A stretch of DNA of 6,018 nt, from positions 1 through 6,018 of the forward strand of contig DATELY010000269.1 in the NCBI GenBank assembly GCA_035276085.1. The letters run 5' to 3'. This document shows, in pieces, positions 5,037 to 6,018 of the stretch. Numbering within the stretch: position 1 is the first letter of the stretch; each line of letters begins with the position of its first letter. The position numbers and the translations under genes were made by a program. Below the pieces are notes generated by a model. That model made no database searches, had not been told where the DNA came from, and worked only from the letters and a program-made list of their open reading frames with translations. The stretch comes from DATELY01 sp035276085. Lineage in GTDB: Bacteria; Pseudomonadota; Gammaproteobacteria; Steroidobacterales; Steroidobacteraceae.

Positions 5037-5726
5037 ATGAGGAAATATCAGCGGGTCAGTCTGTTGGCCGCCACCGTTCTGCTGGCCAGCCCTGTCAGCA
5101 ACGCCGACGGGTTCTACTTTGGGATCTCGGGCGGTGTGTCCAGCATCGACACGGTCTCCAAGTCGGATATCGATCAAGTCGTATCCGAGGCAGCTCAAGA
5201 GGCGGCAGATACGATAGGCGCCACAGTCGAGGGCTTTGATTCTTCGCTAGACGACACCGGCAACGTTTGGGGACTTCAGGTGGGCTACCAATGGAACAGG
5301 TACGTCGGTGCCGAGCTGGGGTACATCTATCTTGGCAAGGCCCTGTACGAAGCGGAGTTCGTCTACACCGACGGTATCGACACGGTGCTGGAGAGGGACA
5401 CGCTGAGAGTGACCAGCAAGGGGTTCACGATCGCTGCGCTCGGATTTCTGCCCATTGGCGAGCACGTCGACCTGCATGCCAAGGGCGGTGTCTATTTCGC
5501 GGATACGCGCCTGCGCATGAAGTCCAGCTTGCCCGATTTCGACGAATCGATTCAGGATGAAATGAAGGCGAGCACACAGGAACTGTTCGCCGGGATAGGC
5601 GCAGCGTGGAATATCAACGATAACTACGCCCTGCGATTCGAGTACCAGCGCTTCTTCGACGTGGGCAATAGCGACATCGGCAAGGGAGATGTCGACGTCG
5701 CCACCGTCAGCCTGCTCTTTCGTTAG
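5037..5726 (+). CDS. Small outer-membrane beta-barrel protein (OmpA-like barrel family)
   Basis: A 229-residue protein expected to insert in the outer membrane; its specific role is not recognised. The signal peptide (MRKYQR, hydrophobic 8-20, cleavage likely after SNA at 23) is followed by alternating aromatic/small-residue segments typical of barrel strands: about 26-34, 76-86, 89-100, 125-137, 143-154, 181-191, 197-206 and 221-229. This suggests an eight-stranded barrel of the OMP_b-brl type. The first strand is followed by an unusually long acidic, Ala/Ser/Asp-rich segment (about 35-74), probably a surface loop with helical character. The protein ends in VSLLFR, so the usual terminal aromatic residue is second to last. 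The start is supported by AAAGGAAA at 5022-5029, nine bases from AGGA to ATG. The gene stands alone, 193 bases from the peptidase gene. Function in adhesion, transport or stability cannot be decided. Confidence 0.85.
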   Translation: MRKYQRVSLLAATVLLASPVSNADGFYFGISGGVSSIDTVSKSDIDQVVSEAAQEAADTIGATVEGFDSSLDDTGNVWGLQVGYQWNRYVGAELGYIYLGKALYEAEFVYTDGIDTVLERDTLRVTSKGFTIAALGFLPIGEHVDLHAKGGVYFADTRLRMKSSLPDFDESIQDEMKASTQELFAGIGAAWNINDNYALRFEYQRFFDVGNSDIGKGDVDVATVSLLFR

Positions 5727-5738
5727 TGAAGAGCGCTT

Positions 5739-5767
5739 TATCGGCCCGGCGATGTGTCGGGCCGATA
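5739..5767. terminator. Perfect inverted repeat between convergent genes, possible bidirectional terminator
   Basis: TATCGGCCCG (5739-5748) and CGGGCCGATA (5758-5767) are perfectly complementary over 10 bases with a 9-base loop. The repeat begins 13 bases after the barrel-gene stop and ends 5 bases before the stop of the convergent partial gene, where a shared terminator is expected. Neither strand has a proper T tract after the stem, so termination efficiency, or even the role, is uncertain. Confidence 0.55.
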
Positions 5768-5772
5768 TCGCA

Positions 5773-6018
5773 CTAATCCGCCGCCGCCTCGCGACAATCC
5801 TTGCTCTCCTGTGCGAGCAACGGTTTCACGTCCACCTGCGTCCACGTCGTTCCTTTGGCGACTTCGAGTTCGCTGAGAGCGTTGAGCGCCAGGGCCGTGT
5901 AACCCTCGGGTGTGGCTTTGTCGAGGAAGACCATCGTGCACTCGCCGCCCTTCTTGAGCACGCCGGTGTGCCAGCCTGCGCCAATGCCGCTGGCCTGCAC
6001 GCGGACTTTGCTGCCCAG
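5773..6018 (-). CDS. Hypothetical protein, C-terminal part only
   Basis: The last 81 codons of a gene whose start lies beyond the right edge; the frame is open to position 6018 and ends at TAG 5773. I do not recognise the family. The visible part starts LGSKVRVQASGIGAGWHTGV and looks like short beta strands separated by glycines (an SH3-like fold is a guess), followed by a region with a GYTALALNALSELEV stretch and a charged tail. Two cysteines (in GGECTM and KDCREA) could pair if the protein is exported, which cannot be judged without the N-terminus. A GTG at 6000 could be read as a start but has no clear support, because the frame continues upstream with similar character. Confidence 0.6.
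   Translation of the reverse strand: MGSKVRVQASGIGAGWHTGVLKKGGECTMVFLDKATPEGYTALALNALSELEVAKGTTWTQVDVKPLLAQESKDCREAAAD

Overview
The window looks like a stretch of chromosome from a GC-rich gammaproteobacterium, probably of the Xanthomonadales/Nevskiales/Steroidobacter kind. This is an inference from the GC-rich base composition, a class I fumarase close to the beta/gammaproteobacterial single-chain type, an IlvB-type acetolactate synthase, and two proteins with Gram-negative export signals. No phage, transposon, tRNA, rRNA or CRISPR was seen.

Layout. On the minus strand, read right to left, are: a short leader ORF rich in Val/Ile codons (3604 to 3476), an attenuator-like set of alternative hairpins (3485 to 3403), the acetohydroxyacid synthase large-subunit gene (ilvB-like, GTG start at 3380), a 115-base gap, and a class I fumarate hydratase gene (start 1630, stop 104). 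Beyond the fumarase stop is a gene-free end carrying a strong G-run motif at 8-28. Divergent from the leader, on the plus strand, are an exported M28-family zinc aminopeptidase (3650-4843) and, 193 bases further on, a small outer-membrane beta-barrel protein (5037-5726). A perfect 10-bp inverted repeat separates the barrel gene from a convergent partial gene of unknown function that runs off the right edge (5773-6018, minus).

How it works together. The most interesting part is the 3403-3640 region, about 240 bases. A good sigma70-like promoter on the minus strand places its expected start at or next to the ATG of a 42-codon leader ORF whose last 19 residues contain 11 branched-chain residues, including four consecutive GTA valine codons. 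The final codons and stop of this ORF (3485-3474) can pair with 3451-3440. That pairing excludes a GC-rich hairpin at 3456-3425 followed by a T-rich tract. This is the logic of ribosome-mediated attenuation as known for E. coli ivbL-ilvBN and other ilv operons. Here it would control an IlvB-like enzyme that has no small regulatory subunit gene beside it, and possibly the fumarase gene downstream.

The M28 peptidase and the barrel protein appear to be ordinary envelope or secreted-protein genes unrelated to the ilv unit. The divergent gene arrangement packs the peptidase start and the ilv leader promoter into the same 40 bases.
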